A stretch of DNA of 64,000 nucleotides from Arcuatula senhousia. Taxonomy: Eukaryota; Mollusca; Bivalvia; Mytilida; Mytilidae. The stretch lies in contig OZ020303.1 in NCBI GenBank assembly GCA_963971305.1, positions 17,915,184 to 17,979,183 of the forward strand, given 5' to 3'. The notes beneath the pieces were generated by a model, which was given only the letters and a program-made list of their open reading frames with translations, did not search any database and was not told the DNA's origin. Below, piece after piece: positions 1-13,024 of this stretch; the stretch's first letter is position 1, and each line of letters begins with the position of its first letter. The position numbers and the translations under genes are program-made.

Positions 1-2172
1 AGTTGACAATCTTGCGCCCTGTCTGACGCCCATTTCTTGTGTAAAATGTGTTGATAAGTCTCCGTCCCACTTCACCTGGACTCTTACATCTCTGTACATA
101 TTGCGCAATAGAAGCCACAAGTTGCCTGTAATGCCATCATGGTAAATTTTGTTGAACAGTATCTCGTGGTTAACCTTATCAAACGCTTTCTGTGCATCTA
201 GGGTCACTAGTATTAATTCTCTTGAGTTCTCCCGGTAAAACTGTTCTGTTTCACTTATAATAAAGGCAGCATTCAAGGAGGATGAATTTTCTGTGAAGCC
301 TCTCTGGAGCTTATTCTGAGTAGCTAAGAGCATTGGACCAATCCTGTTCTTGATAACACCCTCAATTATAGCAGAGAAAATGCTGGTGACAGTGATGCCA
401 CGGTAGTTTTCTGGATGGCTTTTATCTTTGTCTTTCTTATGGACAGGCGTGATGATTCCCTCTTTAAAAGCCTGGGGTACTTTCTTATCTTTCAGAATTA
501 AATTTATTATGCTGGTGATGTAGGGAATGGCTTCTTCTGGGATATACTTCAGATGTTCTGCAGAGATTCCGTCAGGTCCTGCACTTTTACCTGTCTTTAG
601 TTTGCACAGAATTTGAGCTATCTCTTGGGTGGTTGTTGACACTATCTCTTCATTTCTGTTTGTTTCAAGCTGTTCAATTATTAAGTTTTGTGATCTTACT
701 AAGTCTAGCTTCACTGTGTTGAATTTCTGTTGGATTTCTGTGTAATCGCATTTGTAAAGTTCATAGAAATATTCTTTCCATCCATTTATAATATTTTCAT
801 GATCTGATTGTTCAATGTCATTAAATATCATAGAGTCAACAACTGTTCTCTGGCTAGATCTTTGTCTTCTTACCAATTTATGGAAGAGTTTAGTGTCACT
901 TTCAGAAGCATCCATAATTTTGACAGCTAGTGTGTTCCTGATTGATGCCTGTGCTCTTCGTTGTGCGCTTCGTAATAACTTTCTTGCTTTGGCCATTTTC
1001 TGTTTTTTAAAGTTGTTGTCCTTGTCATTTTTCCATTGGAAAAAGGCTTGCTTAGAGAGTTTTGAGGCTTCACTGATTTCTGTGTTCCACACTCCATTAC
1101 CTACTGGTTTTAACTTGATAGTTTTTCTATAGTTTGGAATAGATGCTCTACCAGAACTATGCAGTATGTCAGTTAGATTTTGTAATTCAGCAGTTGCATC
1201 TTCTATGTGCTGAGTGTCTTTGTTTTCTAGAGATTGTCGAATGGTTTCTTGGTAAGCTTCCTTGTCACATTTTGACCAATTTGGCTTTGCAAGTATTTTC
1301 TGGCAGGGTTCTCTATTTCCTGATTTCATCTTTTGGCCCACTACTGTTGCTGTGATAAGGGTATGGTCAGAGACATTCAGTGCATCTCGGTCTTTAATTT
1401 CCACAAAATAACTGAGGTCTGAGCACTTCTTGTGCAGGAAGTAGTCTATCTGTGAGGTATATATGCCGTTGTGGTGGTAGAACGTATCTTTCCTAGGGTA
1501 GTCTTTTGACATACATAAGCTGTTTTCTTGGATGAATTACTGGAATCGTCTGTGTCGTGGCTTGTCATCACGAAAGATGGATGCATTCATATCTCCACAT
1601 AATAGTATCTTGTTTTCATCAGTGTTATATTTATCTATTAATTCCCCTATTCTGGCAAGGGTGTCTGTATAACCTTCATCGCTGTTTTTATTATCAGAGG
1701 GCATGTATACACTAATTATGAATATAGGTCTGCTATGAGTGTTGATCCTGATGACTAAAATTCTCTCATTTCCTTCTGGTATGTATTTTATGGAGTTGTC
1801 TAATTCTTTTCTCCAGTAGACGGCTACTCCTCCATGTCCTCGTTTTTTGATAAAGATTTCTGTATCTATGTTGTCATCAACAGATTTAGCTTTACACAAG
1901 TGTGTGTCACTTAGATCATCCAGTTTATGCTTGTCAAAGGAGTAGATCCAGGTTTCTTGGAGAAATAGTATATCACATTCTTTCAAAGTTTTTGTTAAAT
2001 ATGCTTGGTTTGTTAATACATTCTGTATATTAAGTGAACCAATTACAATGTCTGTATGTCCCTTCTTGTTGAAGCTCGACCATACTCTAAAAAACACTTT
2101 TCCTGGTCTTGTTCTATTGTTTGATTGGTTTGTCTCTTCTGATTGTGAGTTTTGCCATTTGTTCGACTTTGT
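1..2172 (-). pseudogene. LINE ORF2: AP-like endonuclease plus reverse transcriptase, one premature stop
   Basis: The same minus-strand frame is open from about 2172 to the window edge except for a TAA at 1537-1539. The N-terminal part reads as an exonuclease-endonuclease-phosphatase domain: an SLNIQN start, LFLQETW, SVYMPSDN, LLCGDMNA, and after the stop DALNVSDHTLI, which holds the SDH-type end motif. The RT part shows GKSAGPDGIS, ENYRGIT, LQRGFTENSSS, the palm motif A LDAQKAFDKV and the motif B region GVRQGARLS. The motif C aspartates would lie left of position 1. The true N-terminus is unclear because a second frame (2285-2043) overlaps it and ORF1 ends at 2231; a further small frameshift is possible. 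Confidence 0.85.
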
Positions 2173-2230
2173 TCAAGTTGGACCTTGTACTGCCTGTCTG
2201 TCGATTCCACTTGTGTCTGTTGTTTTCTAG

Positions 2231-4409
2231 CTATAGTGGGATCATTGTTATTGCGCTGTTGGTTCTCTCTTCTCCCGTTGGGCATAACCTGTGCGTGATG
2301 TGGATCTTGTTGGTTTTGCTGTTGTAAACCTGCTCAGTTATTCGCAGTTGATCATCCTGTGCAGTTGCTTGCTGTTGGACATCCTGTATAGTTGTTTGCT
2401 GTATAACTTCCTGTTCAGATGCTAGCTGTTGAATATTGGGGATTTGTCGTTGTTCTTCAGTATGTAACACATTGTGTAACTGTTGTTTAGCTGCGGCTTG
2501 AGACTGCTGTTGCCTAGCACTTAAGTTGGACTGTTGTCCCGTTATGTATTGCTCTTGTGCTAAATGAATGTGTTTCATGGTATGAGGTTGATTAATAATC
2601 GCTGGTTGCTGTGCGATGGGCTGCTGGTGAAGCGTACTTGAAGGTTGAATTATCAGATGTTGTTGAGTACTTGGGTGTGGCTGGATTGTATGTGGCATCA
2701 TGTGCCTTACTATGGTTGGTTGTTGAGTCTGCTGTATAGGTATTTGTAGTGGAGGAACGTATACTGGAGGTCTAAAGATGTGCGTGTGTGGTACATACGC
2801 TGATTGAATGTGGGAATGTTGTGTCTGTTGTTGACTGTTGGTCCCTAAATTCTGTGGAGTCGTTTGTTGCGTATTTCGGTGTTCAGCTTCACACATCAGT
2901 TGGTTTCTTGTTTGATCTAATTTAAGTTTAAGCTCCATAACCTCAAGTTTGTGGTTAAAGTTTTGTTCTTGAAGTTCTAGTTTATGTTCTAGTTCTAATG
3001 TTTTCATCAGGAGCCTATTATTGAAAGCAGCTTCCAGTTGTTGAATCTTACTTGTGAAGTCACAATCTTGGTGTTTGTGGATATTTGTATAGATAGAAGC
3101 TGAGGTATTGTTGCTATCAAGTTTTCTTTGAAGTAGCTGTATTGTGTGTTCATAGTCTCGATTTGATTCTTCCAGCATGATGACTCTAGCTTTTAGTTTC
3201 GATATTTGCTGATCATGTTCCTCACAAGTCTCTTTTTTTCTGATCTTTTTGGGCCTAGTTTTCTGTGCTGTTGTTTGTGATTCCATTTCTATTATCTTTG
3301 CTTGGGTTGTCGACTCATCTGTGCTTGCTTCTTTCTCAGTTGCGACTTGTTCTATTATTATTGTTTTGGGGGTAGTTTCTTCTGCAATCTCTATTGAGAC
3401 TTCGTGTGGTTTCAAATTCATGGCCGTGTTGTTTGAGAGAATGTCTATTTCATCACTACTTTTATTGTGATCAATAATAGGTGTCAGGGATCCCTCTCTG
3501 TTATAATCTTGCTCAATGATGTCTAAAAGACTTGTACAACTGTGGTGTGTCTGCATGAGATTGAGAGGCGTATTAGTTTCCACGTTGTCTTCATCATCGC
3601 TTAGGTGACATTTGTAGTATAATGATTCATTATTGATGTGAGCTTCAAATTCACTGTCAGTTAGAATTGTGCATTGTTTATGTAGCCACATGCAACATGA
3701 CGAACATTCAATTGAGTTCTCATCTTGCACTATTTCTTCACATACTCTACATTTGTTGCTTTCTGGAGTTTGTGGTTGTGGTATCAATTTTAGTGGTTGC
3801 AAGACTGAGTCTACATTTGGTGTCTTGAGCTGCACTTGGTTTTCTTAAGTTTGATACAGCTTTTGAAGTTTCTTGCTTGTTGGTAGAGGTTATTTGTCTT
3901 AGACTTTTAGTATTGTCTTTCTGTGTGTGTACTTCATTAATCTTGTTGTTAGACATTTCTATCAGGGTGATATTGCAAAATTCCAATATTTTGTCATTGA
4001 CCGCTTCAGCCATGTCATTGTTTATAGAAGCCACTATGATTGGGAGATCTTTGCTAATAAAAGTATCATATAACCATCCGTTTACATCAATGCGACTTGT
4101 CGAGTTGAACAAGTTGATGCGGAAACTTTGTCGACGGTGGCCAATTATTTTCACTGATAGAGACTCTTCTACTACAGCTTTCTCAACCTTTCTTTTGTTA
4201 GTTCTACTTGTTTTTGTATGCCTTTGGTATGTTCTCGTTCTATTGTGGGTATAAAAAGCATAGATAGCTTCTTTATAAAGTTCATAAGTACCAGCATTGA
4301 AAGTCATAACCAGAGTACCAGATTTATTCTCTATTTCAACATCATTAGCTCTGTTTGCAGCCTCTTTTTTCTTTTCAATAGCTTTTGTTTCATTCAGGGA
4401 ATATGTCAT
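2231..4409 (-). pseudogene. LINE ORF1 with PHD-like zinc finger and glutamine-rich tail, frameshifted
   Basis: Two overlapping minus-strand frames (4409-3747 and 3835-2231) together form one ORF1 product, joined across a frameshift near 3840. The first part (about 190 residues) is charged and unrecognised. The second part opens with a Cys-rich block CRVCEEIV..CSSCCMWLHKQC that fits a PHD-type finger. A heptad-like coiled-coil region follows (around 2900-3250), then a long Gln/His-rich tail. ORF1 proteins of this type usually bind the element's RNA; a PHD-type finger is known in ORF1 of some CR1-like elements. The coiled coil is judged from sequence by eye. Confidence 0.75.
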
Positions 4410-4561
4410 CTCTTTTTCAGTCTTGCTTGGTGTGTATATCTCTCTAACCTTTATAGTTCTTGTTGGCCTTGATAATGCTATGGGCGCAGCCTGGTGTCAT
4501 TCGCAGCCTGTTTCCCAGTCCCACAACATGCATAATGCAATAAAAATGTAGTGGACTGACC

Positions 4562-5240
4562 CATGGACCCAAAGGTGGGGGGTACTCCTGCTCAGTCAAA
4601 TATTACCTTTATATAGGCTCGGCAGAGAAACCCTCCCAAAAAAAAACCAATTCTCCACATCATACCCATAAAAATACCTGGCTGTCAAATACCGTGACCC
4701 GAAAAATATGGGGTTTTTTTTATCATATCAAATTGTGAATTCGTGGGCGGGTTAACATTTCTTTATATTCATTATCTTCGGTTCATTTATTTTTAGAGGT
4801 TCATTTCATCGGTTTATTTCATTTCTGTTGTTTAGATCGATAGATAGTTTCCTTTCATTCATAATATGTGCAACGATTGCACGACGAAACGTGAAACTTT
4901 AATAAGAATGCATACATGTGATATAAGTTGTAAATGTTGTCATTAAAACATATCGCATTAATTAAGGAACCCAATTAGTATCGTATATTATTAGATAATA
5001 AAAGATATTATTTGCTATTTCAATCTTAGATTTCAATATACCATCCACAATTAAAAACACACAAAAAAGTTAATCAAGTTTTTAAACCCCATAAAAATAC
5101 GGCATGTTTTACAACCCCAAGCAAATATCTTGAAATAATCAACCCACCCAAAAAATATCAAATTCAAATATTTTGATCCCGAAAAATAGCTGTAGCCCAT
5201 GTACCGGAAAATTTATTGAGTAACACACACCCCTCCTTCG
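4562..5240. mobile_element. Degenerate element with imperfect inverted ends
   Basis: The left end (ACCCATGG..CCCAAAGGTGGGGGG..ACTCCTGCTCAGTCAAA) resembles the reverse complement of the right end near 5195-5240 (CCATGTACC..TTTATTGAGTAAC..CCCCTCCTTCGGGG). No open frame is visible inside. It lies between the LINE and the nested cluster. The match is imperfect and no target duplication was found, so this is tentative. Confidence 0.3.
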
Positions 5241-7283
5241 GGGACTTGCGAACATGCTAAAGAAAACTAGCTATAATTTGTGTTGGGATGCCAACACACA
5301 AATCGCCCAAAATCGCCTTGGATACTATTTCTTCCCCTTCAGTACAATAAAATATGCATAGAAATCAAATTTCATTGAAATCGGACAAAGTTTACATTTT
5401 AAAGGGGGCGGGTGTAGTAAAATGGCCGCCATTTTGAAATCGTAAGTTGGATTTCAAATCCGGTCACAGATTTGTACTCAGCATACCTGCTTTATCCAGA
5501 TGACCAATTTTCAAGACGATCCAATGAAAAAAAAATTTCCGCCCACTTTTTCCGATGGCCGCCGTTTCAAAGAAACGGCGGACATTTTGAAAAAAACAAA
5601 AACAAATCAAACAACTTTACATGATGGTCAATCATTGTACAAAGTTTCATTGATGTCACTCAAAAATCCTAGTACTAGTTCTTCGGACAAGTTCAAGGGT
5701 AAGAAAAAGAATAATAATTAAAATTTACGTTTCCCGAAACGTGGGATGTCCCCTCCCGTTCTCATTTAATGTCTGTTCTTTTCAACAGAATTCCAACATT
5801 TTGCCATGAGTCGCCATCACCAATATACCCTGTATGCCAAGATTCATTGAAATACGACAATGTATACATTTTCTAGATATTCCCTGGCCATCTTGAAAAT
5901 GGCGGTCATTATGGAAATTCCAACAATTCACTGTGAGTCGCCATAACCCATATGCCCTGTATACCAAGTTTCGTTGTAATCGGACAATGTTTACATTTTT
6001 CGCCATTTTTGGCGACCATCTTGAAAATGGCGACCAATACGGAAATTCCGACAATGCGCCGTGAGTCGCCATAACCCATATACCCTGTATACCAAGTTTC
6101 GTTGAAATCGGACAATGTTAACATTTTTCGCCATTTTCGGCGGCCATATTGAAAATGGCGACCAATACGGAAATTCCGACAATGCGCCGTGAGTTGCCAT
6201 CACCCATATACCCTGTATACCAAGTTTCGTTAAAATCGGACAATGTTTACACTTTTCGGTGTTTTTCGGCCATTTTTCAAAAGGCCGCCACTTGCGAATT
6301 TTTTTTGCCAAAATGTTTTCAATTATGTTCCTGAACATGGATATTAAGTTTCGTTGAATTCCATCGAGTGGTTTCCGAGAAAATGAAGGTAATAGTTTTT
6401 CGGTTTTCGGCGGCCATCTTGGAAATGGTGGCCATTTTGAAATTATAAACCGCCAAACACCGTAGGACCTTGGGACCTATCACCCCTCCAAGTTTCATAT
6501 CGATCGGTCAAACCATTTCCGAGGAGATAGCTGGACAAGTTCGTGCATCAGGTTGACGGAAGAAAAAGAAAAAAGTATAATAAGAAAAATTAAAATTTAC
6601 GTTTCCCGAAACGTGGGATGTCCCCTCCCGTTCTCATTTAATATGAGTCGCCATCACCCATATACCCTGTGTACCAAGTTTCGTTAAAATTGGACAATTT
6701 TTACATTTTTCGTGATTTTCGGCGGCCATCTTGAAAATGGCAGCCATTGCGGAAATTCCGACAATGCGATGTGAGTCGCCATCACCCATATATCCTGTAT
6801 ACCAAGTTTCGTTGAAATCGAACAATGTTTACATTTTTCGCGATTTTCGGCGGCCATCTTGAAAATGGCGGCCATTACAGAAATTCCGACAATGCGCCGT
6901 CAGTCGCCATCACCCTTATACCCTGTATACCAAGTTTCGTTGAAATCGGACAATGTTTACATTTTTCGCGATTTTCGGCGGCCATCTTGAAAATGGCGGC
7001 CATTACAGAAATTCCGACAATGCGCCATCAGTCGCCATCACCGTTATACCCTGTATACCAAATTTCGTTGAAATCGGACAATGTTTACATTTTTCGCCAT
7101 TTTTGGCGGCCATCTTGGAAATGGCGGCCATTTTGAAATTATAAACCGCAAGAAACACCGTAGGACCTTGGGACCTATCACCCCTCCAAGTTTCATATTG
7201 ATCGGTCCACCCATTTCCGAGGAGATAGCCGGACAAGTTCGTGCATCAGGTTGACGGAAGAAAAAGAAAAAAGTATAATAATA

Positions 7284-7849
7284 ACTAGTGCTGACTGTGT
7301 TGGGGATGCCCAACACAAAAATATCTCCCAAACGTACGCAAACTGTCACTATTGCATAAATTTTGACATCGCATCCTAACTCGCCATCGTTTAAAACCCC
7401 TAAATACCAAATTTTGTCAAAATCGTAGCATTTTTACAATTTTCCCATTTTTTGGCCCGAAAAATCACAATTTCGTGAATAACTCAAAAACCGTAAATAT
7501 CGCTTCAAAATTTTTTTTCGTATTATTAAAGAGCTCCTTTTGCTCTATTAACCTGCAAAATTTCAGAACCCTGCGCACCTAGGTAACCGAGATATCGCAA
7601 TGTCCTATATTATGACCTTATATTGTTTCCATGGAAACGGCAGCCATTTTGAAAATTCTGATTTTTGCATTCCCACCTTTGAGACCCCCTCTACCACCAT
7701 ACAAAGTTTCATGAAGATCCATTCAGTAGTTTTTGAGAACCGGTCCGGACACGTTCATGTCCGGAAGAAAAAAAAAGAATAATAATAATAATAATAAGAA
7801 ACAGAGTAAAAACAATATATCTCCCAAACATAGTGTTTGGGAGATATAA
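7284..7849 (+). mobile_element. N4: class C element, complete and uninterrupted
   Basis: Starts ACTAG at 7284; head hairpin TGTTGGGGATGCCCAACA (within 7297-7318); tag ATATCTCCCAAACG. The body lacks the long tandem core and ends with CCGGACACGTTCATG, an AAT run and the lead AAACAGAGTAAAAACAAT. The tail hairpin 7817-7847 has arms ATATCTCCCAAACA and TGTTTGGGAGATAT. It is a good reference copy, with head and tail about 0.5 kb apart and nothing inserted. Confidence 0.85.
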
Positions 7850-9399
7850 CTAGGTATGATTGTGTTTGGATGCAAACACGAATGTCTCCCAAACAAACTC
7901 CCATTGCCACTATTCTCTTCAGCAAGTCAAAAAACCCTTAAATATCAAATTTCATGTAAATTGGAGCACTTTGAAATTTTGGCGGCCATCTTGGATTCAA
8001 AATGGCCGCCATTGTCAAATTTTAATTTTAGTTATAGAATATTTCTCGCAACATCATAATCTATCAGTATACCAATTTTCATCATAATCAGACGACTTTG
8101 AAATTTTGGCGGCCATCTTGGATTCAAAATGGCCACCATCGTCAAATTTTAATTTTAGTTAAAGAATATTACTTGCAACATCATAATCTATCAGTATGTT
8201 AATTTTCATCATAATCAGACCATTTTGAAATTTTGGAGGCCATCTTGGATTCAAAATGGCCGCCATCGTCAAATTTTAATTTTAGTTATAGAATATTACT
8301 CGCAACATCATAATCTATCAGTATATCAATTTTCATCATAATCAGACCACGTTGAAATTTTGGCGGCCATCTTGGATTCAAAATGGCCGCCATCGTCAAA
8401 TTTTAATTTTAGTTCTAGAATATTACTCGCAACATCATAATCTATCAGTATACCAATTTTCATCATAATCAGACCACTTTGAATTTTCGGACCAAAAAAT
8501 CACATTTTCGAAAATAACGCGAAAACCGTAAATTTCGCGTCAAAATTTTCTTCATATATATTGAAGAGCTTCATTTGTTCTATTCACCTACAAAATCTCA
8601 GCCTTCTACTCGCCTGGGTTACCGAGATATTGCAATGTCCTATATAATGACCTTTTCCCATTTACATGAAAACGGCAGCCATTTTGAAAATTTTAAAAGT
8701 CGTTTGCAAAACTTCAGGTCACCCTTAATATATTCCCAAAGTTTCATATTGATTCTACATTGCATCTTTGAGAAAACGCGCGGACAATTTGGAGCGGTAA
8801 GAAGAAAAGGAAGAAGAAGAATAATAACTAGTGCTGATTGTGTTGGGATGCCAACACAGAAGTCGCCCAAAATCGCCTTGGATATTATTCCATTCAAATC
8901 AGTGCATCAAAATAAGTCTAGAAATTAAATTTCGTCAAAATCGGACAAAGTTGACGTTTTTGGGGGGCGGGTGTGGTAAAACGGCCGCCATTTTAAAATG
9001 GCGTTGTTCGCGTCAATTTTTTTTTCGCCATGTTGCTTGGGATGGATCACTCTACCAGTGAACCAATTTTCATTAAAATCCATCCAGCCATCTCTGAGAT
9101 TTGAGAGAGGCCCAAAAATCTTAAACGGCGGCCATTTTGAAAATGGCGGCCATCTTGAAAATTTCAAAAGTGGATTGCACACCTCTGAGTGACCCTCCAC
9201 CCACCTCAGCAGGTTTTATCTTGATTGGTCAAAGCATTTTCAAAAAATGTGGCGGACAAGTTCATGATTAAGGTAAGGAAAAGAATAATAAAAAAAATAA
9301 CTAGTTCTAATTGTGATCGCAAGCGAGTCACATACATGTCCCCTCACGTACCCCTCTTTGACAATATTTCTGGCTTTTGTGGGAACCCTGTTTAAGCAA

Positions 9400-9640
9400 T
9401 GACGCCCTTATCATTCCATTGAAGCACCCTTTTTACAAGCATTGGTAGCGTACTTGTAAACTATTGTAGTGACTAGCGAGCATAACTACCGCTCTCGTCC
9501 TCTACAATGGAGCCACTCTTCAATGAAATGCTAAAAACGTTACGGAGAAGCTTTTGGTTGACATCCATATGAGATATTATTCTCCCTTAATCTCATATAG
9601 TCGAGAAGAGTCACACAGTCGCAACCAAAAGCTGTTGCAT
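9400..9640 (+). other. Stem-rich module in long class E elements (copies also near 21178-21420 and 22411-22655)
   Basis: Present in N7, N19 and N20 only. It contains an outer stem AGCTTTTGGTTG (9549-9560) / CAACCAAAAGCT (9622-9633) enclosing an inner stem CATATGAGAT (9566-9575) / ATCTCATATAG (9590-9600). Upstream are further inverted pairs (CATTGAAG..CTTCAATG and ATTGTAG..CTACAAT). Short class E copies (N10, N11, N18) lack the module. Function unknown; it could be a captured structured sequence. Confidence 0.6.
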
Positions 9641-10784
9641 GAGACCAGAAACAAAATTTGATGCTAAAAATGAACTCCCCATACCACAATTACCCTGTAT
9701 ATTAATTTTCATTAAAATCGGAGCAAGTCTAATTTTGGCGGGAAACGGCGGCCATTTTGAAAATGGCCGACGATATAAAAATTTTGGTGTCAAAAATCAA
9801 CTCGCCTTACCATTATTACCTTATATACCAATTTTCATCAAAATCGGAGTAACTTTAATTTTGGCGGGAAACGGCGGCCATTTTGAAAATGGCTGACGAA
9901 AAAAAAATTTTGGTGTAAAAAATCAACACGCCATACCACTATTACCTTGAATACCAATTTTCTTCAAAATCTGAGTAACTTTAATTTTGGCGGGAAACGG
10001 CGGCCATTTTGGAAATGGCCGACGATGAAAAATTTTTAATGTAAAAAATCAAATCGCCATACCACTATAACCTTATATACCAATTTTCATCAAAATCGGA
10101 GTAATTTTAAATTTTGGCGGGAAACGGCAGCCATTTTCAAAATGGCCGACGATAAAAAATTTTTGATGTCAAAAATCAAATCGGCATACCACTATTACCT
10201 TATATACCAATTTTCATCAAAATCGGAGTAACTTTAAATTTTGGCGGGAAAATGGCAGCCATCTTAGCCGCCATTTTGAAAATGGCCGCCAAAAAAATTT
10301 TCGATACCAAATATAAACTCGGCATACCACTATTACCTTGTAAACCAATTTTCATTAAGAAATAACAGAGTTGATAATTTTTACATTACTATTACAAAAT
10401 ACAAAAAACAAAGAAAGATAACTCAATCTTACAAAAAAATTAATTTTCGTTTTTTTGCAAAATTTTGAAAACGGTAAGTCCGATTTTCAAAATTTTTTTT
10501 TAAAATAAAAGGTATTAAATAGCCGCACTTAACCTATAAAGGAATTATTCCTACCCCTGCCGGATCAGAAATGCCAGGTAAAAATTCAACTTCGGTTTCG
10601 AGGAGCCATTTTGAGGCCCTTTTTTTACCTATAAGGGGTCGTTCGATTTCAGCGAAAAATACAAAAAGCACAATTTCCCATTCCATACTCTTGATATATG
10701 AAGTTTCAGCTTCCTACCTTAAAAGATGTCGAAAAAATGAGGTGGACAAGTTCACGGTCCAGAATACCGAGAAAAATAATAATA

Positions 10785-11297
10785 ACTAGCTATAATTTGT
10801 GTTGGGATGCCAACACACAAGTCGCCCAAAATCGCCTTGGATACCTTTTCTTCCCATTTAGTACACTAAAATATGTATAGAAATCAAATTTCATTGAAAT
10901 CGGACAAAGTTCACATTTTAAAGGGGGCGGGTGTAGTAAAATGGCCGCCATTTTGAAACCGGAAGTCGGATTTCAAATCTGGTCACAGATTTGAATTCAG
11001 CATACCCGCTTTACCCAGATGACAAATTTTCAAGACGATCCGATGAAAAAAAATTTTCCGCCCACTTTTTCCGACGGCCGCCATTTTGAAACGGCGGCCA
11101 TCTTGAAAATTTCAAAACATGATTACACGCCTATGAGTGACCCACTTTCCAATCCAACAAGTGTTATTCAATTTCCTTGAACCGTTTTCTTGTATTAGGG
11201 AGGACAGCTTTACGATAAAGAATCAGAAGAATAATAATAATAATAAGAAACGGTGCAAAAACAATAAGTCTCCCAAACTTTGTTTTGGGCGACTTAA
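10785..11297 (+). mobile_element. N8: class A element, complete, inside N7
   Basis: ACTAG 10785, head hairpin 10799-10816, tag AAGTCGCCC. The body is closely similar to N1's own part (shared GGGGGCGGGTGTAGTAAAATGG block). Tail hairpin 11266-11295: left arm AAGTCTCCCAAA, right arm TTTTGGGCGACTT, so one arm position (T for G) is mismatched. Uninterrupted. Confidence 0.85.
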
Positions 11298-11302
11298 TAA
11301 TA

Positions 11303-11842
11303 ACAAGTACTGACTGTGTTGGGGATGCCCAACACAAAAATGTCTCCCAAACGAACGCATTTTTGATACTGTATTCTAATTCGTCATCCATTGAAACCCA
11401 TAGAAATGAAATTTCATTGAAATCGAAGCACATTGACAAATTTTGCATTTTTGGGCCCGAAAAATCACATTTTCGTGAATAACTCGAAAACCGTAAATAT
11501 CGCTCCGAAATTTTTTTTCGTATTATTAATGAGCTCCTTTTGCTTTATTAACCTACAAAATTTCAGAACCCTGCGCACCTAGGTTACCGAGATATTGAAA
11601 TGTCCTATTTTATGAACTTTCGCTAATAACGCGGAAACGGCGGCCATTTTGAAAATTTTTAAAAGGTTGTGCACTCCTCCAGTAACCCATCTACCATTAT
11701 GCAATGTTTCGTTCAAATCCTTCGAGGCATTTCCGAGAAAAGTGCCGGACACGTTCATGGCGGAGAAAGAAGAAAAAGAATAATAATAATAAGAAACGGA
11801 GAAAAAACAATATGTCTCCAAACTTTCGTTTGGGAGACATAA
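11303..11842 (+). mobile_element. N9: class C element, complete, inside N7
   Basis: Head hairpin within 11315-11336, tag ATGTCTCCCAAACG, body like N4 and a CCGGACACGTTCATGG block. Tail hairpin 11812-11840 (ATGTCTCCAAAC..GTTTGGGAGACAT). It starts ACAAG where most other elements start ACTAG. Confidence 0.85.
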
Positions 11843-13024
11843 TAATAACTAGTTCTAATTGTGATCGCAAGCGAGTCACAAAAATGTCCCCTCACGTACC
11901 CCTCTTTGTCAATGTCTCTTGGCATTTGAGATAACTTAATTTATCCAATTTTCATCAAAATAGGAGTAAGTTTAATTTTGGCGGGAAACGGCGGCCATTT
12001 TTAAAATGGCCGACAATAAAAATATTTCGATGTCAAAAATCAACTCGCCATACATTTATTACCTTATATACCAATTTTCGTTAGAATCTGAGTAAATTTA
12101 ATTTTGGCGGGAAACGGCGGCCATTTTTAAAATGGCCGACGATAAAAAAAATTTTGATGTCAAAAATCAACTTGCCATACCACTATTACCTTATATACCA
12201 ATTTTCATTAAAATCGGAGTAATTTTAATTTTGGCGGGAAATGGCGGCCATTTTGAAAATGGCGGCCCAAAAAAAATTTCGATTCCAAAATTGAACTCAG
12301 CATACCACTATTACCTTGTAAACCAATTTTCATCAAAATCAGAATAACTTTAATTTTGGCGGGAAACGGCGGCCATTTTGAAAATGGCCGACAATAAAAA
12401 AATTTTGATGTCAAAAATCAACTCGCCATACCACTATTACCTTATATACCAATTTTCATTAAAATCAGAGTAATTTTAATTTTGGCGGGAAATGGCGGCC
12501 ATTTTTAAAATGGCCGCCCCAAAAAAAATTTCGATTCCAAAATTGAACTCGGCATACCACTATTACCTTGTAAACCAATTTTCATTAAGAAATAACAAAG
12601 TTGAGAATTGTTTTCATTAATATCACAAAATATATGGCACAAAGAAAGATAACTCAATCTTACAAAAAAAATAATTTTCGATTTTTTGCAAAATTTTGAA
12701 AACGGTAAGTCCGATTTTCAATTTTTTTTTTAAATGAAAGGTATTGTATATCCGCACTTAACCTATAAGGGAATTTTTTCTACCCCTGCCGGATCAGAAA
12801 TGCCAGGAAAAATTCAACTTCGGTTTCGAGGAGCCATTTTGAGGCCCTTTTTTTACCTGTATGGGGTCGTTCGATTTCGGCGAAAAATACAAAAAGCACA
12901 ATCTCCCATTCCATACTCTTGATTTATGAATTTTCAGCTTCCTACCTTAAAAGATGTCGAAAAAATGAGGTGGACAAGTTCACGATCCAGAATACCGAGA
13001 AAAATAATAATAATAATAATAATA

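Larger units (their letters stand above)
1..4560 (-). mobile_element. Non-LTR (LINE) retrotransposon, APE-endonuclease class, defective and 3'-truncated by the window edge
   Basis: Minus-strand element with the order ORF1 (4409-2231), then ORF2 endonuclease and reverse transcriptase (about 2172 to 1). The RT palm motif C and the 3' end lie beyond position 1. The 5' boundary is not sharp; the last element-like sequence is near 4550. ORF1 is broken by a frameshift near 3840 and ORF2 by one in-frame stop at 1537-1539, so this copy cannot make intact proteins, although the remainder is well preserved, which suggests a fairly recent insertion. The motifs fit the broad CR1/Jockey-like group; I cannot fix the clade without an alignment. 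Confidence 0.85.
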
